Source of the DNA: Incurvaria masculella | Taxonomy: Eukaryota > Arthropoda > Insecta > Lepidoptera > Incurvariidae | Direction: 5' to 3' | Length of the DNA stretch: 64,000 nt | Assembly: GCA_946894095.1 (NCBI GenBank) | Contig: OX335642.1 | Coordinates: forward strand, 7,079,021 to 7,143,020 | Shown here: one piece after another, positions 55,701 to 64,000 of the stretch | Position numbering within the stretch: position 1 is the stretch's first letter | Layout of the letters: each line of letters starts with the position of its first letter | Notes under the pieces: model-generated | What the model was told of the DNA's origin: nothing | What the model saw: the letters and a program-made list of their open reading frames with translations, nothing else | Databases searched by the model: none | Made by a program: the position numbers and the translations under genes

Positions 55701-58700
55701 CTAAAATTAAACATTTCAGATAATGGCGCCATCTAGAATTGTGTACCGGCAGCGATATGGCTTACAAACACAAAACGAGCAGATACCTAAAGCAGCACAA
55801 AACGAGCAGATAAACTAGTCAGGACGCCCGGCAAAAGATGTCGCTGACCACTCAACTATGATCACAGGAATGTTATCATAGATTAGTAGGTATATATAAG
55901 GGGAAATGTTATCATCCAAAGCCAGTGATATAGTGCCACATGGCTTATTTTGCGCATGGCCAAAATCGGAACTAAAAGTTCATCTTCGCGGCTCCGGGGA
56001 TGTGTTGCCATAATAACAATGCAAGTTATTTACTGCTTATTCATTTTTAGGCTGAGGTGTTTTTTTTTGTTACGTAATTATTAGTATTTAGGATAGTTTT
56101 AGTTGTTAGTTTATTTTATTAAGTTGCTGGTTTAATTTTGTTTACGGATTATGTTGTTTTTGTTCAAACCGTATGTATTATTTGATTAAATAAAGATTAT
56201 TAGTTTCTGAAGATATGTTTTGGTTTAGGTTAGCCATACATACATACATACATACCTTCACGCCGTTTTCCCGGAAGGGTAGTAGTAGTAGTAGTGGTTT
56301 GATGCCAACATGAGTTGTACTCGAAAATTCCTTGTTAAATTATAACTAAATAAAAAAAATACTGTATAAAGTCTAATCTAAATTAAATGGCAAAAAATAT
56401 GGTTTGATAGAGTGACTTTGGGGTTTATTTTCTTCAAATAATTCAAGAACAACCAAAACAAAACTAGCGGTATTAAGTAACCCGACTTCTACAACCCCCA
56501 TTTTTTTATTAAAATGATTAAAGATCAAATTTAGTTACATTTTGTTTATTATTACCTAAAATAGTAATTTTACTTTCCTAAATTTGTTTTTCTTACAGCA
56601 GGCTGTAAATATTTTCTCGAAAGGGGGGGATTTTTTTCATGTGGTAAAAAGACAGTGGTGCCCTCAGCCATGCGCAAAATAAGCTATGTGGGACTAAATG
56701 TCCAAATCACGACTACAAACACAGCCCCAGGTAATCAGTACCAGCGTTGCCATAATCGTATATTTCGGTTTTACAAATTCATACAGAAAATAATTTATTT
56801 CAACCATGGAGGTGAAGTAACTACAATGATTGCAACATTCACAGATGGTAAGATAATTTTGTTATGCCTTACGCATCCAACCTTAGATGAAAAAGGAATC
56901 TTTTTCATCTAAGCATCCAACCCTTAGATCCAACCTATATTCGGGGCACCAGCCACTGATAATTTTGTAGTTGACATTAGGCTGATTTTTTTTTCTAAAA
57001 GGCCATGTTTCGGTGGCTTGGTTTTTTTATACTTACAACTCTTCAGCCTTCGAAGTGGCTGTGACGTAGCCCGTCAGCATCACGATATGTCTATCGATGA
57101 GGGTGCACATTGCGTATGGTACTGCGGTCCCGTTCGCTAGAGACAAGAATTGTCTTTCTTTCATTTGAAAAATTAAATAGGTGGGAATCAATTATTTCAA
57201 AGGATACGCCCTTATATAGAATTGAAACAAATCTTCTCCATACAAGCAAAAAGTAGCGCCATCTATCCAAACTCGGAAGAACTACGTGAGCGCCGTGTCA
57301 AAGTCGTGTTGACAACTCGCCGCCATGTTGCATTAGGTCTAACGATGTAACCTTGTACCTGCGTCCTTAAATGTTTTCTTTTTAATTTAAACTTTTAAGT
57401 TCTTTTAACTTTTATGAATGAAAAATGTTTTTTGTAATTTCAAGGTATTCAAGTCAAATACTATTTGAATTTTCTCTTGTACCTGCGTGGTATGGATCTA
57501 CTTGCCTGTCATGTCAAAATTTGTTTTCGTTATATCTAGGGAAACACTGGTCGTAGACCCATCATGCGACCACTCGAAGTAAAGGTCCCGACCTGATCTA
57601 CCTGCCTGTCATGTCAAAATTTGTTTTCGTTATATCTTGGGAAACACTGGTCGTAAACCCATCTTTTACGGGACGTTTACTTTGAGTGGTCGCATGATGG
57701 GTCTACGACCAGTGTTTCCCAAGATATAACGAAAACTAATTTTGACATAACAGGCAAGTAGATCAGGCCGAGACGTTTACTTCGAGTAGTCACATGATAG
57801 ATCACATTAAAAAAATTCTTTGATTACCCACTCATACTCATATCCACTCCAAAATAAACCAGAAGAAAAAGGACGCCCGTTCAAGGTTAATTCACCTACA
57901 CGTGCGACGCGCGGCATGGCGTCACTTGCCCGCTTATGAAGTTTGGTAGTTAATTAAATTATCGATTGAAAATGCAATTATTGAATTGTTAAACAGAAAA
58001 AAATATTATCTGAGTTTACTTATCGATGATACGTTATTACATGTGTCTTTGTAACTTTCGTATCGTATTTTATGCATCCTTTTACTACGCAACGAGGGCA
58101 TTTTCACGACTCAACATCACTCTGCAGTGGTCCGCAGACGACTGAGTCGCGTTGGCCCTAAAACGAATATTTTAGGGCCAACGTACTGGTGCCATTAGTC
58201 GTGCGCGTTGACCGGGTCCTTACGAAGTAATATATAAGTCAATGGTGGGAATACTGATTGATGACAACGAAACCACCTTAGCATAGACACATCCTAGTTC
58301 TCTGGAATAGACAGTTTGTTTTCCTAATAAACAAGCATGGTCACATTTTTTTTAACTATACATGTTACGGATAAAGCCCGTTGACGGTTTTTTTTCTCGA
58401 AAGTTATTTGACGCCTTTCTATTTTGATAGTGTGATACAGATATATTGTACTCTTGACAGTTTTGACCTTTGAGTGGGAGCGCCATCTATTGTAGTACAC
58501 GCTGACTAGCTTCTATGCATCTGTTTTTTACATTTGCTGGCACGTTGAAACTAGCAGCTACGCTACGGTCGCTACACTTATATTTTGTTGATGTGATCGA
58601 TTTAATTCAACGGGTTTACGTAGTTTAAAGTAATTTTTATGCCTAGGCTTCCAATTGAGATACAAAAAGCTTTGCTAGCGAAAACAAACGTGTCCACAAT

Positions 58701-60778
58701 AGTAATTGATCAATAGATTCCGTAGATTTCTATGAAATATCTCGGACTCACCCTCTGTATAATACACCAAACCAGTCCAGGGAAACACTGTCGCATCTGC
58801 CAACCCCACTGATGGTTGCTCGGTGCCAATTCCACAGCCGGACACGGCTGCAACCAAAGTTTTTTTTACCTTACAATTGTATTGTATTGTTTATTCATCA
58901 TCCATAGACAGTACACTGCACTCGGATTTGTCACATTTTAACATTGGCCAGTTCAGCAAAACAAAACACAGCGAAGAAGAACTGGAAAGAAACTCCGCTG
59001 TTATTTTTTTCATAGTCCACTAATTTAAATTTACAAAATTGATTGTTTGTCAATTATTTTAACAAATACATAGGTAAAACACTAAATTTATATGAATTCA
59101 CAAAAATGTACAGTTCATGCCATATGCAACAGTTCATGATAAATATCATTATATTTGCAAAGACTATCCCCACCAACTAATATGTTGCCAATTGGAGCAG
59201 GCCAGTCCCCACAAACAGCACCCATTCACGAGCATCACGCCGGGCACAGCCATTACCTCTCTCGACCATATTTTAGGGAAAGAGATAACCCGAACCAAGC
59301 GTCACCGTAAGCCGCTCCAGTGGCAACAAAACACTGTGAAACACTTATTAGGTTTTAATACTATAAGTTTTGTCATATACTACTACAGTGAGCTGATCAC
59401 ATAGTTACATTTCTGTCTAAATGCTACCACCTACAGAAAATTAGGAGTATAATTGTTTGAGAGCAGCCCTATCAATAAAGTAAGAATAGATTCCCATATG
59501 AGATTTTGACCAATACCGAGAACTAATAATACTTAACTAAAAATACTTAACTAAAATAAAATCCGGGTGTATGAATTTTACAATGTTTTCGTACTATTTG
59601 TTTACCATACATTACATACCCCAATATAACCATCTTTAGGCTATAATGCTTACTTCACATGTGCAATGTGTTCGTACAATCCATGCACGATCCTTTACGA
59701 TTGTGACTTCCTTACCAGTTATTGTTGATTTCTCGATGCAAAGGTAGGAAAATGAATGAATTAATGAATGAATAAATTCTTTACTGTGCAAACTAAAATA
59801 CAATTCAAAGAAAACATACAGCAAAACAACGATACTGCACAAAGGCGGACTTATCACTAAGAGTGATTTCTTCCAGTCAACCCTTGGGGTGACGAGGAAA
59901 GGCAATAGAAATATCTGCGGGTAGGTGACACACCAGAATTTGAAAAGTGAAAAAATAATTAACTCCATACACGTACATACATATACCATTATATATGCAT
60001 AATTATACATATACTTAAATATACTTAAACTTATACATATACTTAAATATACTTATATACATGATAAAATACACTTATACATATTATTAATGTTTGTATG
60101 TGTAATTTAATGTTTGTTTGTTTGTGTGAGTCGGACTCGCACACGAAGGGTTCCGTACCATCGTAAAAAAAACAAAAAAAACACGTTTTTTGTATGGGAG
60201 CCCCCTTTAATTTTATTTATTTTTTAACCTTACCTATTTGTTGTTGTAGCGGCAAAATAAATACACACTCTGTGAAAATTTCAGCTGTCTACCTGTTACG
60301 GTTACTGAGATAAAGCCCTGTGACAGACGGACAGACGGACGGACGGACGGACGGACGGACGGACGGACGGACGGACGGACAGCGGAGGCTTAGTAATATG
60401 TGTTGACGTTGATGTTACTAAATATTCCTATTATCTACTATTATAGTATATTGTAGTATAATTACATTAACACATTTTAATGTTAATAAACCACAATAAA
60501 GTGACAAAGCCATTTTCGGGCTAGAATAGAAAATTTTATTAACCTAATGGGGTTAATATCTTATTAACCTAATAAAAATAGTGAGTAAGTAGGTATGTAA
60601 TTCTTTAATAATTTTAAGTTAATTTCAGGTACTGTAAACCTTTTTTAATAAAATTAAGTGGATGCAGTTAGACATATACCGTTACAAATGAGAGGTATTT
60701 TGTGGTACTTTCAGCTAGTAAGATTTAGCAATACTTGCCGGAGGCCAGAGCCAAGACCGTGAACACTGCTTCCCACAT
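46757..60778 (-). CDS. Serine protease homolog, gene D (seven exons, intact, about 289 aa)
   Basis: Exons on the minus strand: 60739-60778, 58752-58847, 57037-57136, 55110-55270, 53703-53783, 52339-52439, 46757-47047; total 870 nt, phases 1,1,2,1,1,0. Signal peptide MWEAVFTVLALASG, then SGCGIG, LADATVFPWTGLVYY, LIDRHIVMLTGYVTAT (His57 to Tyr, one unpaired-looking Cys), HDIAILRLKQP (Asp102 retained), SPVCLP, VVCEEDLKTNW, SDACEGDFSSPLL (Asp189 kept, Ser195 to Phe) and VVQYLEWIQNIL. The first intron has a GC donor (CCG|GCAAGT); the others are GT. With no His or Ser it should be catalytically dead but folded, with the three non-His-loop disulfides. Sixteen extra terminal-exon acceptors lie in intron 6. 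Introns host several MITEs. Confidence 0.8.
46930..50005 (-). repeat. Tandem array of acceptor plus terminal-exon cassettes, gene D (182/184-bp units, 17 acceptors)
   Basis: Same cassette as in gene A: TTCTGTTTCAG acceptor, PNTPNTTSTAYICAGDTESD-type exon start, CEGDLSSPLL, and AIYLP-stop. Units are 182 or 184 bp (the longer has an extra CA or TA in GAGTATACAGATGCC). Three diagnostic types (GCACCGACGAG, GCAGCGACGAG with GATATAGG, GCAGCGGCGAG) recur in order, giving higher-order repeats of 548 bp (three units) and 366 bp (two units). In two units (about 47,273 and 48,921) the TAG is AAG, so the frame reads on. The outermost unit (about 49,870-50,005) is decayed, with its acceptor mutated. Confidence 0.9.
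50005..52330. other. Intron 6 of gene D upstream of the array: SINE and repeat remnants
   Basis: Holds a SINE body (50,040-50,310), a repeat end (50,335-50,400), a minus-strand 5S-derived head (about 50,795-50,870: GGTGACC and GAGGCTGGCTGTGG) and a second SINE tail (52,095-52,200). A 72-codon minus-strand frame at 50,919-51,137 (LFPHVAWILAEDGRFVTG) is open but matches nothing I recognise. Confidence 0.45.
52950..53110. mobile_element. Hairpin MITE (paralog of 5,447-5,610)
   Basis: TGCTGAGATTCATAGACC and its inverted partner TTTATGAATCTCAGCA, with minor decay. Confidence 0.65.
54303..54615 (+). mobile_element. Lepidopteran SINE-like repeat with internal (GACG)n
   Basis: CCGGCCAAGTGCGAGTCGGA, CTCGCACACGAAGGGTTCCG, GCGGCAAAATAAATACACAC, CTGTTACGGTTACTGAGATA and (GACG)n at 54,537-54,557. 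The 3' end GGGTACGGAACCTTA. A second copy is at 60,125-60,395. Confidence 0.65.
54886..55076. mobile_element. Complete hairpin MITE, CAGCAGGTCTATTCCTGGCA family (intron 4 of gene D)
   Basis: Left CTGCAGGTCTATTTCTGG and right CCAGGAATAGACCTGCTGG ends, with mirrored CAGTAATCAG..AATCAGGA and an inner GAAAACCGCTTTTTTAGCGG. The whole 190 bp can fold back. Confidence 0.75.
55290..57030. other. Intron 3 of gene D: no gene seen
   Basis: AT-rich. (CATA)n at 56,230-56,252 followed by CTTCACGCCGTTTTCCCGGA and (GTA)n at 56,280-56,295, a common lepidopteran retroelement tail. Open frames lack domains. Confidence 0.4.
57340..57905. mobile_element. Foldback element in intron 2 of gene D
   Basis: Outer ends TAACCTTGTACCTGCGTCCTT and (inverted) TTAACCTTGAACGGGCGTCC. 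Inside, 57,487-57,660 and 57,665-57,790 are inverted copies of the CCCGACCTGATCTACCTGCC / TTTCGTTATATCTTGGGAAA module. Same family as 1-430. Confidence 0.7.
58870..60735. other. Intron 1 of gene D: repeats only
   Basis: 58,880-58,965 is the dispersed repeat shared with 9,640-9,740. 59,100-59,330 resembles the CATTACACCGGGCACAGCCA block also upstream of genes B and C (18,380-18,430; 35,110-35,160). 60,125-60,395 is a SINE-like copy with (GACG)n at 60,325-60,380. No gene seen. Confidence 0.45.
60125..60395 (+). mobile_element. Lepidopteran SINE-like repeat with (GACG)n, second copy
   Basis: GAGTCGGACTCGCACACGAA, GGGTTCCGTACC, GCGGCAAAATAAATACACAC, then a longer (GACG)n than at 54,537 and GCGGAGGCTTAGTAATA. 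Confidence 0.65.
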
Positions 60779-60815
60779 CTTATCCAGCAATACGGAGTGG
60801 ATGTCTGCATCGAGC

Positions 60816-60823
60816 CTTATATA
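60816..60823 (-). promoter_or_regulatory. TATA box of gene D
   Basis: Minus strand GTTTATATAAGGCTCG, about 40 bp above the ATG at 60,778. The 5' UTR would be very short. Confidence 0.5.
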
Positions 60824-61004
60824 AACACGCACAGGATACCAATTCTGGAAATTCCGCGTTGATGATCAGGAGTGTCCTCAGGAGAGGAATTTGCTTTCAC
60901 ATTACTTTGGTTATCCGGTAATCGATCGCCGCCGCACAGGTAAGTGACACGAAATTAAATAGTTCCATGTTCAGGGACCCAAACTATTGCGCTAATTCGT
61001 TTAA

Positions 61005-61539
61005 GGTGGCCCAACCCGGCGGGACTAACTCATTCGCGGGCACGGTACAAAATCGTGCTATTGCGCTCTAGGACCTTCACTGTTTCAAGACAGGCTCCGT
61101 TAAGAGGAAGATGCAACATGTCCACTAAGCAGACAATGTGCATAGTGTATGATTTGGTAAGATATACGAAAATTTTAATTACAAAACGACTTATAGCTAA
61201 AAGTAAACCACCACCGCTGTAGTCAAAAATCTAACAAAAACCAAATAGATTATAAATCTTGATTAAATAAGCTATTTCTGATGACTAATCTTTTTAAGAT
61301 GTTCTTACTTTATCATTGCGTAATCCACCTCCAAAGTTATTGTATAAAATGCGCGAAAAATTCGAACTTTCGGACCTTATAACTTGGAAACCAAACACAA
61401 TTATACAATGCTAATGGTCATCAGACATCTAGTTCGATCAAATAAAGCTTTTTTGAGCAACATTTTGGATCTCCGACAAGAAATATGGGCGTGATCTTCT
61501 TTCCCCGTTTGTATGGGGAGTTGAGCGGGTTGGGCCACC
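61005..61539. mobile_element. 535-bp MITE with GGTGGCCCAACCCG ends and TTAA duplication
   Basis: TTAA at 61,001-61,004 and 61,540-61,543 flank the ends GGTGGCCCAACCCGGCG and CGGGTTGGGCCACC. TTAA targets are typical of piggyBac and Kolobok superfamilies. Non-coding. It lies 0.2 kb upstream of gene D. Confidence 0.75.
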
Positions 61540-61544
61540 TTAAC

Positions 61545-62440
61545 AACGGAGTACAGGCGCCTGAATCATCTATAAATCAACAAATAATTTCCAACCGGTT
61601 TCGGTGCATTTACGGGTCGCTAATGGAAGTAGATATGTAATTTTTCGTTAGCGGTGAATTTGGAAACTATGGAAATTCCTCTCTTGGGTGTTACACCCCT
61701 GTTTAATGAAATCGGAATTCCCAGAATTGGCCTTCAGGTCACACCCGTGGAGAATATCTCACTCAAATTCTATCGCGTAAAATAAAATCCCCCGAATAAT
61801 ATTTTAAACTCGCAGTCCAAATCCTTTACGTTTATTTAAGTATCGTGTGATATTGTTTAAGAGGGTAATGAGGTGATCAAATTTCATACAACTGCTTGCT
61901 TCCTCAGTCACATTAAGAAATATTTATCTAAAAATTTTCACATTAAATAAATCAACTGAGAAATACGTCTATACATATTTGATTTTTAATAACTTAACTT
62001 ATATCCACGATATAAAGCCTCTAAAGATTTGCATTCGAATAAAAAAAAGGCCTATATCTTGGGTATAAGTTAAGTTTAAAAAAATCTTAACTTTATCCCT
62101 AGGTTTTATCATTATAATTATTATATGTATGTAGAATCGAGCGTGAATCTACATATCATATTCGTTGAAAAAAGCGACGCACTTGCTTAGTATGAAAAAG
62201 TATATTCACTTCTCAAACGAAAAAGATGACGCTGCTCACATATTTGACACAGGTATAGAATACTTTAGAACGTCGAGTAGTAGAATCAAGTTTCGTCGAG
62301 CATGGGGTTGGTCACGTGACGTCAAGGTAACACTAGAGAGCGTCGAGCATAGAGCAGCGGTAGTATAAGCATTACGAATTAATTATTAGTATTATCTTTG
62401 GTATAAGGCTATTTAATCTCCGTCAGTACTCACAGTACAG
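61545..62440. other. Intergenic upstream of gene D, no gene
   Basis: AT-rich. 62,320-62,360 (GGTAACACTAGAGAGCGTCGAG) is loosely similar to the GTTACACTGAGCAGCGATGA block upstream of genes B and C. No domain-bearing frame. Confidence 0.3.
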
Positions 62441-62450
62441 AAGCCTGAGT

Positions 62451-62590
62451 CCGCTAATAGATAACACAACTTTCGAGCGTTAGCGTTATGAGATAACCCC
62501 GGAATCATACAAAATTGTATTAAATTTAGTGTTATCTTATACGCAACTATCTCAACGCTCGAAAGTGGATATCTATTAGCGGACTAAGGT
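62451..62590. mobile_element. Hairpin MITE with GTCCGCTAATAGAT ends
   Basis: GTCCGCTAATAGATAACACA and CTTTCGAGCGTT at the left are mirrored by AACGCTCGAAAG and ATCTATTAGCGGAC at the right, around an AT-rich loop. Confidence 0.7.
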
Positions 62591-62750
62591 CCGAGTGCAC
62601 GAAAGGACAAAAAACTAAATCAACGTCAACGTACGATTAAACATGTCACTTTGTATAGACAGCATGGAAACTCCATGCCGTTCACTAAAAGTGACGTGTT
62701 TGAACATTGATTAACTCAGCCGTCTCTTCGTGCAACCGGGGCTAAGTCTC
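62585..62750. mobile_element. MITE copy (family of 8,444 and 29,429)
   Basis: TAAGGTCCGAGTGCACGAAA at the left and TTCGTGCAACCGGGGCTAAG at the right, abutting the previous hairpin. Confidence 0.6.
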
Positions 62751-62759
62751 TGGGAAAAT

Positions 62760-63900
62760 TCTCTAACGTACGTAACAGTACAAATCGGAATTCAGTACTA
62801 AGCCACTGTTATAATCAGTAAATGCATTGCGCACTCTGCGTGAAAGCGTGTTTTTAGGTTTTTTTTTAGCTTGAGGATATTTCATGAGTTTACTGGAAAC
62901 GTATTAATAAATATACGGAAAATAACAGTTAATATGTATGTTCGTCTGGTACCTTAAGGTGGTGTAACTGTTGCATTTCGACACATAAATTAAACAAACA
63001 GTGACAAGTGTATAAATAAAAAAAACATATTTTTATATTTTAACTGCTTTCTAAAATCGACATTAGTGATGTTAGGTTTCCGCCTGGATCTTACAGATCG
63101 GCTTTCGCGCTTTTTTCGACGGTTATTGTACTGGACGACCATAGTGGACGACTAACAAGAATAGACGTTTTCTCATAGCGGACTAAAATAAAAAAGAAAG
63201 CGTATAATTTCGTTTTCTGACTTCTTTCTTTTTTCTCAACGTTTAACAGCCTTATAATCTTCCTCAAGAATTAGACTATGAAATGGAAGATTTTTTTTTC
63301 AAATCTGACTAGTACTTCCAGATTAACGGGTTCAAACAAAAAACAAAAAAACTTTTCGTTAATATTACATAAGTGGGTAAGTTTATAACAATAATTTTGC
63401 TGACTTAATGATTCCCATTGACCCTCGCACCCGCTCTGTGCACAAATTCGCATACTCTGCAGTGTACCCTGCGAAGAGAAGACGCCAAATGCAAAAGTGT
63501 ACACATCAGGAAACCTGTATCCACGTTCGACTTATTAGTTGTGAGTATAACGAACTCAATGTTTGGCATTGAACCTTGTGTGGACGCAAGGCTAAATTGG
63601 TTGTTTATTATTAGAACCATCGACATGATTAGAATCAAATCTTCTATCATTTGAATGAATTAAAAAATTCCCACATCTCAACATGTGGAAAATTACACAT
63701 TTTCGATTCCAAGAAATGCTTACTGACCTGGATAAAAAGATCTGAAGAAGAACTCAACGTGAATTCCGAAAAAAACTAAATTAAAACAAACAGGGAAAAT
63801 AATACATATTGGTGAAACAATATTTATCTACGTATCACGGTCAAATCATTTTACCAACAGACGTACTGCCAAGCATAATTTTAATCAGAACAGGTAACGA
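62760..63900. other. Intergenic, nothing recognised
   Basis: AT-rich. Open frames on both strands at 63,270-63,655 overlap each other and have no domain. Confidence 0.4.
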
Positions 63901-63904
63901 GATA

Positions 63905-63980
63905 ACATGAAAACGACATCAGCGGCTTGTGGCTCATGGGTTCAAATCCCCGCCCCGTTCATGCACCACTTTTTTATCTT
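63905..63980 (+). mobile_element. tRNA-derived SINE fragment
   Basis: CATGGGTTCAAATCCCCGCC is a good B box, followed by CCGTTCATGCACCACTTTTTTATC, the tail shared with 16,300-16,345 and 50,050-50,080. Confidence 0.45.
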
Positions 63981-64000
63981 TTTGAGTTGAATTTTGACAT

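Noticed and set aside
63271..63654. Three overlapping frames near the right end
   Set aside because: Opposite-strand overlaps without any domain, splice or promoter context.

Overview
The window looks like nuclear DNA of a moth or butterfly (Lepidoptera). It is AT-rich, has small intron-split genes with GT/GC-AG junctions, and is packed with short mobile elements: foldback MITEs, RTE-like and RNase H-bearing LINE remnants, 5S-rRNA-derived and tRNA-derived SINEs. The species cannot be named from the sequence.

The backbone is a minus-strand cluster of paralogous chymotrypsin-fold serine protease homologs (SPHs). Each has seven short exons with the same intron phases: signal-peptide exon, N-terminal barrel exon, 'His' exon, 'Asp' exon, PVCLP exon, linker exon, and a terminal 'Ser' exon. 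From high to low coordinate they are: gene D (60,778-46,757, intact, about 289 aa); C2 (exons 1-4 only, in a 6,072-bp near-identical tandem duplicate); C1 (35,649-30,883, intact, about 271 aa); an orphan exon 1 (26,770-26,809); gene B (18,942-13,845, start codon lost); and gene A (9,432-783, own exon 1 not found nearby). The catalytic triad is eroded. His57 and Ser195 are replaced in every copy with the relevant exon. Asp102 survives only in D. These are therefore expected to be secreted non-catalytic SPHs.

The most striking structure is that the terminal exon of every complete gene is preceded by a tandem array. Each array unit copies the last bit of intron, the splice acceptor, and the first part of the terminal exon. 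In A and D the unit is 182/184 bp (9 and 17 acceptors). In B and C it is about 209 bp with a different internal boundary (4 acceptors each). Splicing to an upstream copy would give a truncated or altered C-terminus; splicing to the last copy gives the full-length protein.

Layout: 1-660 foldback element plus captured reverse-transcriptase piece; 0.66-9.4 kb gene A; 9.4-12.5 kb intergenic, including a THAP-type first exon; 12.6-23.5 kb segment B, with a 3.9-kb element that has Transib-like ends (heptamer CACYGTG, 5-bp CGTCG target duplication, long inverted arms, dead RT/RNase H core); 23.5-28 kb truncated LINE gag ORF and orphan exon 1 between inverted repeats; 28-38.5 kb segment C (paralogous to B); 33,014-45,157 two tandem 6,072-bp units; 45.2-46.7 kb repeats; 46.7-60.8 kb gene D; 60.8-64 kb repeats. 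Segments A-3'/D-3' (0.66-6.0 vs 46.6-53.5 kb) and B/C are older segmental duplications. All coordinates are hand-read and could be off by a base or two at splice sites.
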